Below are positions 42,985-54,157 of a DNA stretch of 64,000 nt, in pieces. Below the pieces are notes generated by a model. It ran no database searches. It saw only the letters and a program-made list of their open reading frames with translations, and was not told the origin of the DNA. Position numbers and translations under genes: made by a program. Origin of the DNA: Entoloma clypeatum (taxonomy: Eukaryota; Basidiomycota; Agaricomycetes; Agaricales; Entolomataceae); contig OY751491.1 of NCBI GenBank assembly GCA_963565915.1, positions 2,170,001 to 2,234,000 on the forward strand. Reading direction: 5' to 3'. Position 1 is the first letter of the stretch. Each line of letters begins with the position of its first letter.

Positions 42985-44571
42985 TCAGGTACTTTCCTTA
43001 GTCGACTCCAATGCTTCTTCGAGGAGCTCTAAAGCAATATTCGCAGACCCCCATGAAGATTGAAATCCGTATCCACCATGACTAGTTTGCTGTCATATGC
43101 ACGAGCACCAAACACAAATTGACTAAACGCACCCATAATTGAACACAACTGGGACCATTTGTCCACTCGTTCCAGCCTCCAGCCTTTCCACCTCCAATCG
43201 GACGCCACCCTTTCTGGACGGCCGCAGGCCGCAGTCCTCGCCTATGACAAGCGGCAGAACGTCCTCGATTGTCGGTGCCCGTTCCTGGCGTATCTCAGGC
43301 GGCGCGAGCTCTGGACACAATTTTAAATTGCGCTCCAGAATATCCCGCGTCGTCTCGGGTCGCGGGCAGGGGTACCTGAACAAGACGAGTATAAGCGAGT
43401 GAAATTCTAGGTTTCCCGTGTTCGAAAACAAAATAAATCACCAGTCATCCGCGTCCGCAATCCCCCCAAGAACGATCTGTAAATATCCATGAACCAGGTT
43501 TAATAAAGAAAACAATTGATCAAAAGGGACATAAATAAAAGAAACCCACATCACCGCTCTTCCTCGGGATGACATACGTCAACTGCCCAATCTCGTCTGC
43601 GATTGTTATTCCAAACTTGACCCACGGCGCTCTGACCACAACCGTCTGGCCTCTCGTTGGGTACATGTTCTTGTCCTCGACTCCTCCCAGGAACCGCGTC
43701 CCGAGGCCAGTGCAAACTACGACGGCATCAGGTGTCGCAGGAGCGCCTTCTTTCGTGAACAAGTATTCCCCGCCTTCTAATACTTGCTGGATATGCTGAA
43801 CCGTGCCTTTGAAAAGGCGGCCCCCTTTGGAGGTGAAACGCGATGCGAGGTAAGGCAGGTATTTGGGTGCGTCGATGGTGAGGGTGGTGAATGAGACGCC
43901 GTGGACGACCCCGGATGGGAGAGTTTCTGGAGCGAGGAATTTATGCTGTGTATTATATGTGCATCGTCAACAAATCGACGTCGGGTTACAGATTCAAAAG
44001 CAAAGTCAAAACGTAGAACCTACATCCGGGAAGCCTTCAAATGACGGATACATGTGTCTGCAAAAGAGCTCGGTTTGAGGAAGACGAAGGAAGTAATCCT
44101 CCGTATCGCTCCCCGGCTCAGAGAGCTCCCACATCACTTTGAAAGTTTCGATGTCCATCTCTGGAAAGTTTCAAGAACAAACTGACATCAGTAGAGTCCT
44201 CCCCCCGACGGGATTCAGTGCAGCAGAAGTCTAAAACTCACTCTGCTGGCTCTCAGCCTCAGTTATGTTCAGTACGTGGTGAGCACCCTGGTAGAAACAT
44301 CACATGGGAATGAGTCCCAAATTGGGAGTGATACGGCACTCACCGCCCAATGGCTGGTATACTTTATGTCCTTGGGATCGGTCGGGAGTACCTCAGCTAT
44401 AACGGTGACGTCGTACTGGCCGTGTTCCTGCACCTTTATGGCGGTCGTCAACCCTACAACACCTGCACGAAATGAGTGATAAGTCAAGCATGAGAAGAAC
44501 CCAAGGACCACCGCAGTATTTCGCTCACCTGCACCCAGAACGATCACTTTCTTCTTTGGAAAGTCTGCCAT
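42985..44571 (-). CDS. D-amino-acid oxidase, copy C
   Basis: Starts MADFPKKKVIVLGAG, then VVGLTTAIKVQEHGQYDVTV, DIKYTSHWA, DAVVVCTGLGTRFLGGVEDK, MYPTRGQTVVVRAPW, TYVIPRKSGDV, GGVRLEVERLEAGTS and VPVVFNYG, ending SHGGYGFQSSWGSANIALEL with the tail EALESTKEST. All FAD and substrate motifs are present, so it looks functional. It is closest to copy B and is separated from it by about 3.6 kb of relics and inserted sequence. No peroxisome signal at the end. The last codon before the stop depends on reading through to TGA at 42985. Confidence 0.88.
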
Positions 44572-44819
44572 TCTCCCGTTAGCACTTGATGGCGATTGGG
44601 AATGTCGCAGCTGATGCTGTGGTGCTGAACAACCGTGGAATCAAAGCATGGCTAGTAAAAGGCAGTCATCAGATGATAGAGGCACTGATTCCTGCTAAGT
44701 ACGTAGAGTAGCAGGCCGCTGTGTATGTTAAGATCTGATGAAGAAAATCATGTGATCGAGATCACTTCTATGGGTGACTTGTAATTGATGATCGTTTTCT
44801 TCTGACAACCTCACTTATG

Positions 44820-46058
44820 GCGGCAACTGTCGAACTTTGGCTACGATATCGACAAACATGCACTATCCATACCTATCGAAGGATGCACGGCAAAGGCCAT
44901 CCATCCCTTGAAATGGCTACGGTTCCTCGGATATACCATTTACGGCAGCACAGGCCTCATTTCCCTCTCACCTGACGGGGCAGAGCTTGGGGATTATAAT
45001 GGGAACATAGAACCCCGCCGTTATTATTTCCGCTCAGAAGGCAAGACATCGCGAGTTCATGCATTTTACATGGCTCAATACTGGTTTTAGACGAAGCCTT
45101 CTTGTTGGATCCGTATGGAATGGATGATCGAACATCTGTATCAACATTGTCCACTAGGCGAGCCGACTTCCGAGAAGGATTATTGCAACGCGACGGATCA
45201 TGTGTGCTCACCGGTTCGCCAGCGCAATACTGTGATGGGTGCCATCTTATTCCTCACGCAAAAGGGGATCAGGTGAGTTGCAAAAGACCTCCCAATTCGA
45301 GCTTCTCATCTACCTGCTGGTTAAGTACATGGCCGCTTTCCTGAAGTATCGAGGTGGAGAAGAATACCTGCACGATATCAACGACTTGCAAAATGGTTTG
45401 CTCCTCCAGACTTCGCTGCACCGGGTGGTTGGAATCTCGCAATTGGCTTTTCTGCAGGTCAGTTACTATGCAGGCCAGTCATCCCCACGAGAAACAAAAT
45501 TGTCTACAGACGCCAAATTTTGCTCTCACTGTAGACGATATCCCCTTCCATGCACAACCTCAACATCTCCCAACCAGTCGCCTGACAGTGCATTACTTCC
45601 AATGTTTGGATCATATGGTCCTAGGATTTGTCCCTCAAAGTTCGGATGTGTGGCAATTGGTCAATACCAATGAGTGGCCACCTTCTGTCATATTTGATTT
45701 CATGTATGGCTGTGCAGTTCTGAAAACTTGGGCGATTCCCGCATTTGCAACATTTTTAGCAGGCGAAATTAGGGATGTGTACTACGACAATGCAGGGTAT
45801 GTCGATGAAAACGACAACCAGCAAAATGAAACACAACCACTGCGTAAAATTGACGAACAAGCGAAAGCCCGGGGTGAGTGGGCTGCTAGACGGCAGAAAC
45901 CGTCCACAGGGGAAAAAGACCAGTCCCAAGCAGACATCGTGGATCTAGTCATGGCACTTTGGATGCGAAATTCGAAGAAGAAGATGTATCACAAACAAGC
46001 CTCAGAAATGGAGAAGTGCCGTGGTAAGGTTGATGCGTGGCTTAAAGCAGTAGAGTAG
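44820..46058 (+). CDS. HNH-nuclease-like protein (HNH_2 type)
   Basis: Frame from about 44820: LSNFGYDIDKHALSIPIEGC, then LKWLRFLGYTIYGSTGLISL, YYFRSE, and across an intron DEAFLLDPYGMDD. The HNH core is RADFREGLLQRDGSCVLTG with CDGCHLIPHAKGDQ, then LHDINDLQNGLLLQTSLHRV and QTPNFALTVDDIPFH. This set is a common Agaricomycete HNH_2 family, often of unknown role. The intron at 45041-45090 has a GC..AG boundary (cagaag|gcaagac ... ttttag). No in-frame ATG is visible 5' of the first block, so the first exon or start is missing from this model. A helical Lys-rich tail (SKKKMYHKQASEMEKCRGKV) ends at 46058. Confidence 0.65.
45041..45090 (+). other. GC-AG intron
   Basis: A 50-base intron beginning gcaaga and ending ttttag; it joins YYFRSE to DEAFLLDP in the frame expected for the family. 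No GT donor gives that join. Confidence 0.6.
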
Positions 46059-47079
46059 TGTGCGGTCAGTTCCCAACTATGTGGGAAGGAAGAAGGCTCC
46101 GAGTGTTGATGAAAGGAGCAGTGAGTCGGCATGCACGTCACCGACTGTCCGGAAAGCATTGAATATTAAGGCCACATTACATGCCTACATGATCTCAACG
46201 CTCCCTCTTCTACGCGTTGGGTCCTTGCCTCTTCCTCAGTGGATCCATCATCAGCTGAGGTATTTCAGTTCCCTGCACCCATCGATATCCACGTACTCAC
46301 CTTTACCCGTACCATCGCAGGATTCGCTTTTCTGATAGAGTAAGTACACCGCACGGACTCAAAGAACGTTTTCACTCTGACACCAGGTACCGTTATTAAG
46401 CTAGCTGGGGTTAGCAACGGCGGCGGCGAACTTTCCGTTCAGTTCAGATCGGGTATTCTGCGTCGGTAGCATAGCAGAGACGCGGTATCGCGCGAAGTAT
46501 GTCTCAACTACCTGTTCGAGTCCTACCGATGACGCGGACAGTCAACAGCAGATTGGGAGAAAAACGATGACTTTTGTGTTGTGCAACCAGTATTCCTTTT
46601 CAATATAAAAAAGAAAAGAAAACAGGATCAAAGATCTTGGGTATGTCGAACTGGCGCTCACCTCATGGAGCTGTGACTCCCAAGCGTTGTATTTCACAAA
46701 CTCCGTTAACTGGTCTTGCTCATGTTACCCACCTCTCGGTTTGATGATGTATAGAGAACTGTCTGCAGGAAGAAGCCACAGTCACAAGAGAGACCATATT
46801 AGTTTGCTTTTCCTTGTCAGGCCCGGATCTCTGTCTAACATTTCTCAGATCGCAGGTCAAAAAAAATTGACCCTCTCGTCCAAGGAAACCTGGAAGATTT
46901 CGCCCAAGTGTGGAGTGCAGGGTACGCCATGCTGATTAATGTTCTATTTTTCTGTACCGCGTAACCTGGTATAGAGACTCTAGGTCTAGTCTTGTAAGCA
47001 AAAGTCCTGTATTTGCCAGGAAGATATTAAATCGCAACTTAATTTACCAAATCCAAAGTCCATGGGTATATCCAAAGAG
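46059..47079. other. No gene seen
   Basis: Only weak short frames. A tRNA-like A-box/B-box pair near 46460-46533 was examined and rejected because its stems do not pair. Confidence 0.45.
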
Positions 47080-48513
47080 CTAATCGCTCTTATCAACCTC
47101 CAACAGTTCATCCAGCCCCTTCGCACCATTTTCGGCCGCCACGCCAGATTTTGCCTTGCTCAGCCTCTTCGCCCTCGCGAATATCCCGACTTCCCTATCC
47201 CGTATGAAGTTGACGAGGACCATCGGCCACGAGGGATGCGAGGGGATGGTGTCGTAGAACTCGGGCGCCAGCGCTCGAAGGGCGGGGAGTCGCGTCCACG
47301 GGATGGAAGGAAAGTCATGGTGCTCGTTGTGGTATCCGACCTACAGAAAGAAAAGGAAAGGGGTGTTCAATGACCATTGCCTTGTATTAGAAAGACAACA
47401 AACATTATATGCCAAAACGTTCAGCGGCCCGTAGTAGCTGTACGTCTCCTGGTCCATCCCATCCCAGAGATAATGCTCCGCGATGAAGTGACCCGCGCAC
47501 GGGTGGAGACTCCCCGCAAAGAAGCTACTGGCGATGAGGTAGATGAGGGGCTTGGCACCGAAGGCGTTGACGAGGGCGTAGTCGAAGATGAGTTGGGCGA
47601 GGATGTTGAGCAGATGCCAGCGTGTCAGGCGTTGGCTGCGGACGAAGGTGGGCCTGAGGGCGTAGAATAGTATTTGGAATGTCCTGAGAAGGGAGGAGCC
47701 ATGAGGGTTGTGGAGTATAGAGAGCGACGAGCCGACTCACGCGAAGAAGACTTTTCCGAGAACGTTGTTGAGGCACAAGAGTTCAAGGCGGGTGGGAAGG
47801 TCTGTATCGATTCCGTCCTGTCCGAGAAATTTATGGTGTTCTATGTGGTATCCCTAAATGTATAAATTCATGGTGTTGAGGGAGAGATCAAATTCGTAGG
47901 TCTTACTTTGAAGGCAGCAGAATATGGGATGCCGATGGGAAGGTTGGCGAAAATTGCCAGCAATTTATTGGGCGCGACGCCTCTGAATGCGAGGTTATGG
48001 GTAATTTCGTGGATGGCAAGAAAGAGATTGTGATTGGCGGTGCCTCCGATGGCATAAGCACAGACGAGGAAGAGCGGGGAGAGAGTCGGCGTGTGGCGAA
48101 GGTAGACTGCGACACTGACTTGAAGCGCTACGACGAAAAGAACGACGAATTTTGTCAATGGTTCGTGTCCCATTAGTTTTGTTACCTGGAAAGATATAGA
48201 TTAGACAACGAAATACACGACGCGGCAGAGTATGTTGCGGAGCAAGGAAGGGGTACCTCTGGATGAGCCTTCATGATTGCCATTCTCCGTGTACGATGTG
48301 GTTCTTCGGTCATGAGCCAAAGAAAGTCTGAAGGGTCCTGAGGAGGGGCTGGGTGTGCGTTGGCATTTTTGTCGTGATGGGGAGGAAATGTTCGACGGGC
48401 GGAACGTTTTCCTTCGTCCAGTGACTCTGCTCCGCCGAACAGACTAAAATCTGTGGATTGAAGACTCAGTATCGTCGCCAGAAGAAAACGAATTTTACAT
48501 ACCAACGGTCATG
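47080..48513 (-). CDS. DES1: Sphingolipid delta-4 desaturase
   Basis: Membrane desaturase that inserts the 4,5 double bond of ceramide. Starts MTV and, across an intron, DFSLFGGAESLDEGKRS; then SDFLWLMTEEPHRTRRMAIM with KAHPE, typical of DES1. The three His boxes are HEITH, HIEHH and HNEHH, within FLAIHEITHNLAFRG, GYHIEHHKFLGQDGIDTDLP and YNVGYHNEHHDFPSIPWTRL. Hydrophobic spans include KFVVLFVVALQVSVAVYL and LFLVCAYAIGGTANHNLFLA. It ends DELLEVDKSD. Introns are short and the frame is open. It shares a promoter of about 250 bases with the SREBP gene, which hints at co-regulation of lipid enzymes; this is inferred. Confidence 0.93.
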
Positions 48514-48760
48514 GTAGAAATTGAGGACTGGCGGTTACATAATCTGGTCAATCGATGTTCTCCATTCCCTCCGGCTCACTCATGATTGCACGTTGAGGGA
48601 ACTGTATGGCGCACGGTCGCGAAATGGCAACACATACCTGTCATTGAGTATTGGCGAATCAGAATTGCTCACTGCACATCGCACGATGGCATTGGTCGGA
48701 TTATGATCATGTGACCAAAGTAAATGGTCTGATCGCCATGCAACACTGCCTCTCTTGGAA
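48514..48760. promoter_or_regulatory. Divergent DES1-SREBP promoter
   Basis: 247 bases between the start codons. It contains ATTGG (reverse CCAAT box) at 48691-48695 and an E-box-like ATCATGTGAC at 48705-48714. SREBP proteins can bind E-box-like sites, so self-regulation is possible; this is speculative. Confidence 0.4.
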
Positions 48761-51695
48761 ATGGATTTCACAACCTCGTCGTCGTCGACCTCGTCGAGCA
48801 CACAGTCACGCTCGTCGTACTCACCCAATCTCGCCGTAGGAGACCTCGGACTCGACCCATCCGACCCCCTCAATCTCCTGCTGCACAACTCAGCAAGCGG
48901 CCATTCATCCATGGAAGAGCCGTTCCCCGAGGGCGCAAGCCCGCCAGACTGGTCTCAACTCTCCGCACTATGGCCAGACGAGACAGGGATCCACCAGAAG
49001 CCGTACCCAGATATCCTAGACTTCAGCGACATCTCCGCCTTCCCCATGGACATCGATTTCAACCCCAACATCGCCATAGAACCAAGTGCCCTTCATTTCA
49101 ACGCCATGAATTACAATCTAACCCCCAGTTACTCATACGACCCCCAATTACCCTCTTACAATGACCTCCTGACAACCCAATTCCCATTCACCTTCCAGAC
49201 TCCCTACGACTCTGGCACATCCTCTGATTCATCCCCTCAGAGTCAACGCAGGCTCAGCGTAACTTCTTCCGAATCTTCATCCAGCGTTTCGTTGTCTCCC
49301 GTGCTACAGCCATCAAATCCAGCGACCGTTTTAAAGTGCGATCCTGACGTCGCCCAGAGCCCCCCCACCGATACCAAACCAAACTACACCAATGATCCCG
49401 CTGCAGAGCTTGCTGAACGGGTTCGCCAATCCGCAGGAGTTATGCTTGCCGTCCCCATGAACGGACAGCTCCATGCCCAGGAGAGAAATCAAGAAGGTCT
49501 CCCAGGTAGAGTAGTCTCCCTACCTTCAACATTTCATGCTCATCATCCATCCTATTTACAGCCTTCCCCACAACCACCTCCAAGCTCCCAATCCCACGAC
49601 TCCCCCGCCATACCAACCCATCCGCCAAATCAAGCTCCTCCGCTGCCTCAACGCCCCCTCCATCCACCCCATCCCCTTTTCCCATCACTGCTCAAGCGCC
49701 ACACCCCCGCACTAAAACAAGCCACACCACCATCGAGCGGCGCTATCGCACCAACCTCAACGCGCGCATCCAGAGCCTGCGCATGGCAGTCCCCGCCCTC
49801 CGTGTCGTCGAGGACCGCGACGGCCGGAAGAAGGCCCCCAACAAGGTCCTCGTCACTGGCGACCCCACCGGAGAGAACGTCGTCGGCTTCGGCGGCATCA
49901 TCGATGTCGTGGACGAACGCGGGTTCGTTGACGGCGTCAAGGTCGCAAGGAAGTGCAGCAAGGCGAACGTCCTTGGCAAGGCGGTGGAGTACATCCGCGT
50001 GCTGAAAAAGCGGGAGGTGCGCCTCAAGGCAGAGCAGGCGGGTTTGAAGGCGCTGGTTTCTGGGTTGGTTGGGGGCCCGGCGCTGTTGAAGGAGTGGGAT
50101 CGCGAATGGAAGGAGCGTTTTGGAGGCGAGGAGATGGATGAGGTGGAGGGTGAGATGGATGCCGAGGCGGACGAGGAGGAATCCGATGACGAGCAGGACG
50201 ACGAGGAGGAAATGGGCAGGAAGAGGAAGCGAGGGAAGGTGTCACCTCCCGCTGCTGCGCCCGCGGTAAAGCCGGAGAAGAAGGAGAAGAAGGAAAAGAA
50301 ACCCACACCCGACACCAACGCGGTGGTCCCGGAAAAGAGAAAGAGAGGCCGGCCGAGGAAGATCAACCCCGTTGTCCAGCCCGTGCAGCAGGACGGGACG
50401 ATGGAAGTTTCGCAGACTATATCGTCGAACGAGCAAGGGCAGGCACCACAACAATACCTCCTTGCGACCTTTGCGCTTTTCTCGTTCTTCAACTCTCCAT
50501 TGACCTCGACGTCATCGCCTGGGAAGCATACATACCAGCACACCGGGACCGTGTTGAATGCTCCCCCATATCCTGTTGGGTCGCAGTCGTGGGGCTGGGC
50601 AGAGTACTTTCACATGTTCCACCTCGTCGTTTCCGCCACGGTGCTTCTCAGTTTCGTATTGAGCTCTCTGGGGTTCGAGGGAATGAAGGGTTCATGGCTC
50701 GGCTTGATCCAAGCGTTGAGAAAAGACAAGAGGTCTCGGGCCGATTGGATCAAGTTGGGTGAGGACTGCGTCTTGGACCGTGAGTTTTCAAGTTCCCTTC
50801 ATTTTGTACTGTGCGTTCTGATCCCTTCATTTTCTTTTCCCAAGGATCAAAACGGGACATATCGATAGCCACCCGCGTCCAGATGTACCACCACCTGAGC
50901 TCTGCAAACCTCCCCAGCGCCAACTCTGCAGCAACAGCCGCCCTGGCGCTGTACGGCACCCCAGGTGTCCTAGGGGCACTGGCCCGAACAACGGCGAGAG
51001 CCGTCTGGACATCTACGACATCTACCTTCCGTGCGCGGCCAGGCACAAGCCTTCATGAGCGACTGATATTCGAAGAACTGAGTGTAGACGAAGTACACGA
51101 GAGGCTCGGTTCCGCTGACATCCCAGTAGCGGAGAAGGAGATGGGCGGGTTGATACGAATTCTTGGAGGCGCGCTCGTGAGAGAGAGAATGAAGAAGCAG
51201 CTTGGGTCGTTGTTCGTCGAAGTTGTGAAGGGGAGAGTCGAAGGAGAGGATAGCACCAAGGTGGACGTGGAAAGCGGTGAGTGCGAGAGGGAGCAGACGA
51301 TTGAGGCTGCGCGGGAGCTTGGGGGACGCGTTGCGGAGTTGGGGAGAAGGTTCGAGCGGGTGTGGAAGGTGCCTTCGGACCACGATCTGAACGTGGACTT
51401 GAATTTGAAACCTGAGGAGCCGGAGCAGGAAGGCAGCATCGAGGGGGATGTTGGTGCGCTGATGAAGGCGCTAGTGCTGTACTACCGTGTGTTTTTGGCG
51501 CCTGGGAGGGATGAGAAGAGTTTGGTGAGTCCGCCGCCGAGTCCGGGTGGCAGCACAAAAGATGCGGATGCGGCGGTGTTGAGGAGGGTGTTGGGGAGCA
51601 GCGTGTTTGAGGAGCAGGAGAAGTTGGAGGATGCGAGGGATCGGGCAGTGGATATGGTTGTTGCGCTTGAGAGAAGGAGTATAGGGCTGAAGTGA
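48761..51695 (+). CDS. SRE1: SREBP-like transcription factor (membrane-bound bHLH)
   Basis: ATG at 48761 (MDFTTSSSSTSSSTQSRSS) starts a long acidic, Ser-rich region. After one intron the bHLH domain reads KTSHTTIERRYRTNLNARIQ and SLRMAVPALRVVED. The Tyr in ERRYR marks SREBP-type factors and gives dual E-box/SRE binding. Helix 2 follows (CSKANVLGKAVEYIRVLKKR) and an AT-hook-like KKRKRGRPRK is present. Two membrane spans come later (QQYLLATFALFSFFN and FHMFHLVVSATVLLSFVLSS), then an intron (about 50781-50844) and a C-terminal domain like that of fungal SREBPs, ending VVALERRSIGLK. SREBP controls sterol and hypoxia genes after release from the membrane. The C-terminus is shorter than in animal forms. 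Confidence 0.87.
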
Positions 51696-52676
51696 GTCTC
51701 AGGCTGGAATTTGGTTTGGAGTATTATCTTTGTTTTGCTATAGAGGATATAGTGTGTATGACTTCGAGGACTCGTTTATCATAATTTTGATGGCACACTG
51801 GCGCTGCGCGTCAGTTCGCTGAATTTGAGCATCTACTGCGGTCAGATTCTTCCTTGTTCCCTATGTATACAGCAATTCCTGTTCCGCTTTTCGGCCGGGA
51901 GACCAGCTGCGGTGACCCTCTCGAAAATAGCCACACAAGTGTCTGCGACCTGTCCTTAACCTTCAAGCGACCCACTGGTCTCCCCGATTGTTTGTTTCAG
52001 ACTTCAGATCTTCAGAACTCTAGACAGTCCTCAAGTTTGACTCACGACGAATCGGACCATCCTGGTGCTACATCTATAGTACGTCCTTTAACCTAGGCTT
52101 TTTCCAACTTCATAAACTTCCAACGGCTAGATTCGTCCTATCTTAACTCGCTTTATGAGCTTGACTCGAGTGGACTTTTTTGAAAATCTGGAGATCATTG
52201 GCGAAATGGGATGACGGCGGAAACCCAATTGGCTGGCTGCTGCGGAAAATAATTTTGAGGCTTCTTGGTCAACTCGTTGACGAAAAAATTGGACCCTCCA
52301 CTGGATCTGGGTTCAATGTCAGAACCATCTGCTTTCTGGAACCTCTGCACTTGGATTTCTCCTCCATTATGTAATCTACGCTGTGATTCCCGGTTCGCGG
52401 GTATGAGTAGCGGTGATGCGTTGTTGTGCACTTGGTGTCGGGGATCACGGGCTATTCCAAAGCCATGGAGTACATCTCCACTCGAAAGCGTTTGACTCCA
52501 GTCTTCCATCTTGTGACTTGTCAATCGTCAACACGGCACCTACTCTCGTACTCAGGCGGCCATTTCACTGATTCACTCATAAGACAGCGAGGACTGTCTA
52601 TCGTGTTCTCCCGCCTATCATCGACGACGCTGCCTGGGCTCCAGACCACCGTACTGACTCTCAACGAAAAGGACAT
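51696..52676. other. No gene seen
   Basis: 3' flank of the SREBP gene and the promoter side of the first hydrolase gene. No supported frame. Confidence 0.5.
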
Positions 52677-54157
52677 ATGCCTCACTTGAAACTCGACACT
52701 CCCACTGGTCCCATCGAGCTACATTATAGTATCGCGACCCCTTCGACGCCCTCTAGTACACGCATCGCTCCTCATCTGCCATGCATTTTATTCTTACATT
52801 CGGGGTGGGTTGGCCAGGAGATCTTCGAAAGTGAGTCATCCCTTCGCCCTTCTATCACCACGGCCCCAACACCCCATTCACACCGCGTAAAAGTGCAGTT
52901 CCAGGATCCCCGTCTGCGGATGCATTTCAATCTCATCGCAGTAGACCTACGGGGATATGGTACAACCAGAGGCCAAATCAATAAGCAGATTTACACCCCA
53001 ACCGATGCAGCGGACGACGTCTACCGGTTCATCGTAAGTACTTCACTCGCTTACCACTCGGTTTTGTCGTCTGGGGCTATAGAACCGGCATGCTGACAAT
53101 GACCGTTCCCCATAGATAGCCCTTGATCTTGAAGCCGTACACGTATTCGGCCTCGCTATCGGTGGTTGCGTCGCTCTGGAGCTCGCTACGGCCCATCCAG
53201 ATCTCATCAACTCGCTTACCCTCTGTTCACCGCTTCCGGGTACCGAGGTCAGTGTGACCGACACGCCCGACCACCAGTACGAATATGATTGACTTATATC
53301 TACCTCGGGACCAGCCCGAAGATATCGTGGCAGGGCGACTTGAGGTTTATGACTGTTGGGTGAACGCTTTCAATCACGACGGCAGCTGTCTCACCGTCGA
53401 AGGGGACCAGTCTTTCCTCAACGACCTCAAGCTCGGCGCTCAACAGCTCAGCTTTAATAATGAGAGGAGTAGCTTGACAGATGCGTACGTCGTTATCTTC
53501 CGGTCGCCCTATTGCCGCTCCCAGTGACCCGGACGAAAATGTGGATCAGCATAACGGAGGTTGCTCTGCGTGGAGCAATTGCAAATCGGGCTGGGACACC
53601 GGAAAAACTGAAAATGTCGTACCATGCATCTGTTGGCATGTTCATCCACCGACGACCACAATCTCTCGCTGCCCTCTCAAAGGTTTCTTATTTTTTTTTT
53701 CTATGGTGGTTCTGGTTCCTGATCCTAATTTCTCATAGATAAGATGCCCGATCCGCCTGATTCATTGCGAGGACGATATCGCGTACCCGTTGCAAGACGC
53801 CCAAGATCTTGAAGCATACCTCAGGCGCGCGGGAGTTACTGATATTGTTCTTTATGAGGTTTCTGGTCCACACTATGGTAATGTCATCAATCCACAAGCG
53901 TGAGTCGCTTGTTCGTACCAGGAGTCTCGTCGTGTTGATTCGTTTTTTTTCGTCCAAATATACTTTCTAGAGTGAATCCAATACTACTTGATGTTGCCCT
54001 TTCAACCCCCAAAAGCGCATATAATAGATCTCCGACAGAGTTCTATTCTAACGGCCGCTGTCCATTGCAAAAGATGGTCACGCCGTTTACCAACTCACTT
54101 GCTAGCTGCGGTTACGATCCACATCAAGACGACGATTCTGACACGGAAGATTGTTAG
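52677..54157 (+). CDS. Alpha/beta hydrolase-like protein with Ser-to-Ala nucleophile
   Basis: Starts MPHLKLDTPTGPIELHYSIA; then LPCILFLHSGWVGQEIFE, intron, FQDPRLRMHFNLIAVDLRGY, YTPTDAADDVYRF, intron, and the nucleophile elbow VHVFGLAIGGCVALELATAH. The family signature is GxSxG, but here it is GLAIG (Ala codon 53155-53157). Later blocks are kept: RCPIRLIHCEDDIAYPLQDA, AYLRRAGVTDIVLYEVSG with PHYGNVINPQA (the catalytic His region), and a C-terminal acidic tail ending DDDSDTEDC. The frame is open through about seven introns. It is probably catalytically dead as a serine hydrolase, or uses another chemistry. The tandem paralog at 55590 keeps Ser. Confidence 0.78.

Noticed and set aside
46460..46533. 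tRNA-like sequence with A box TAGCATAGCAG and B box GTTCGAGTCC at normal spacing
   Set aside because: The T-stem (ACCTG against CCTAC) and D-stem do not pair, so a functional tRNA is not supported. It may be chance or an old tRNA-derived remnant.
47062..47670. Plus-strand frames opposite DES1
   Set aside because: They are antisense to the His-box exons of the desaturase.
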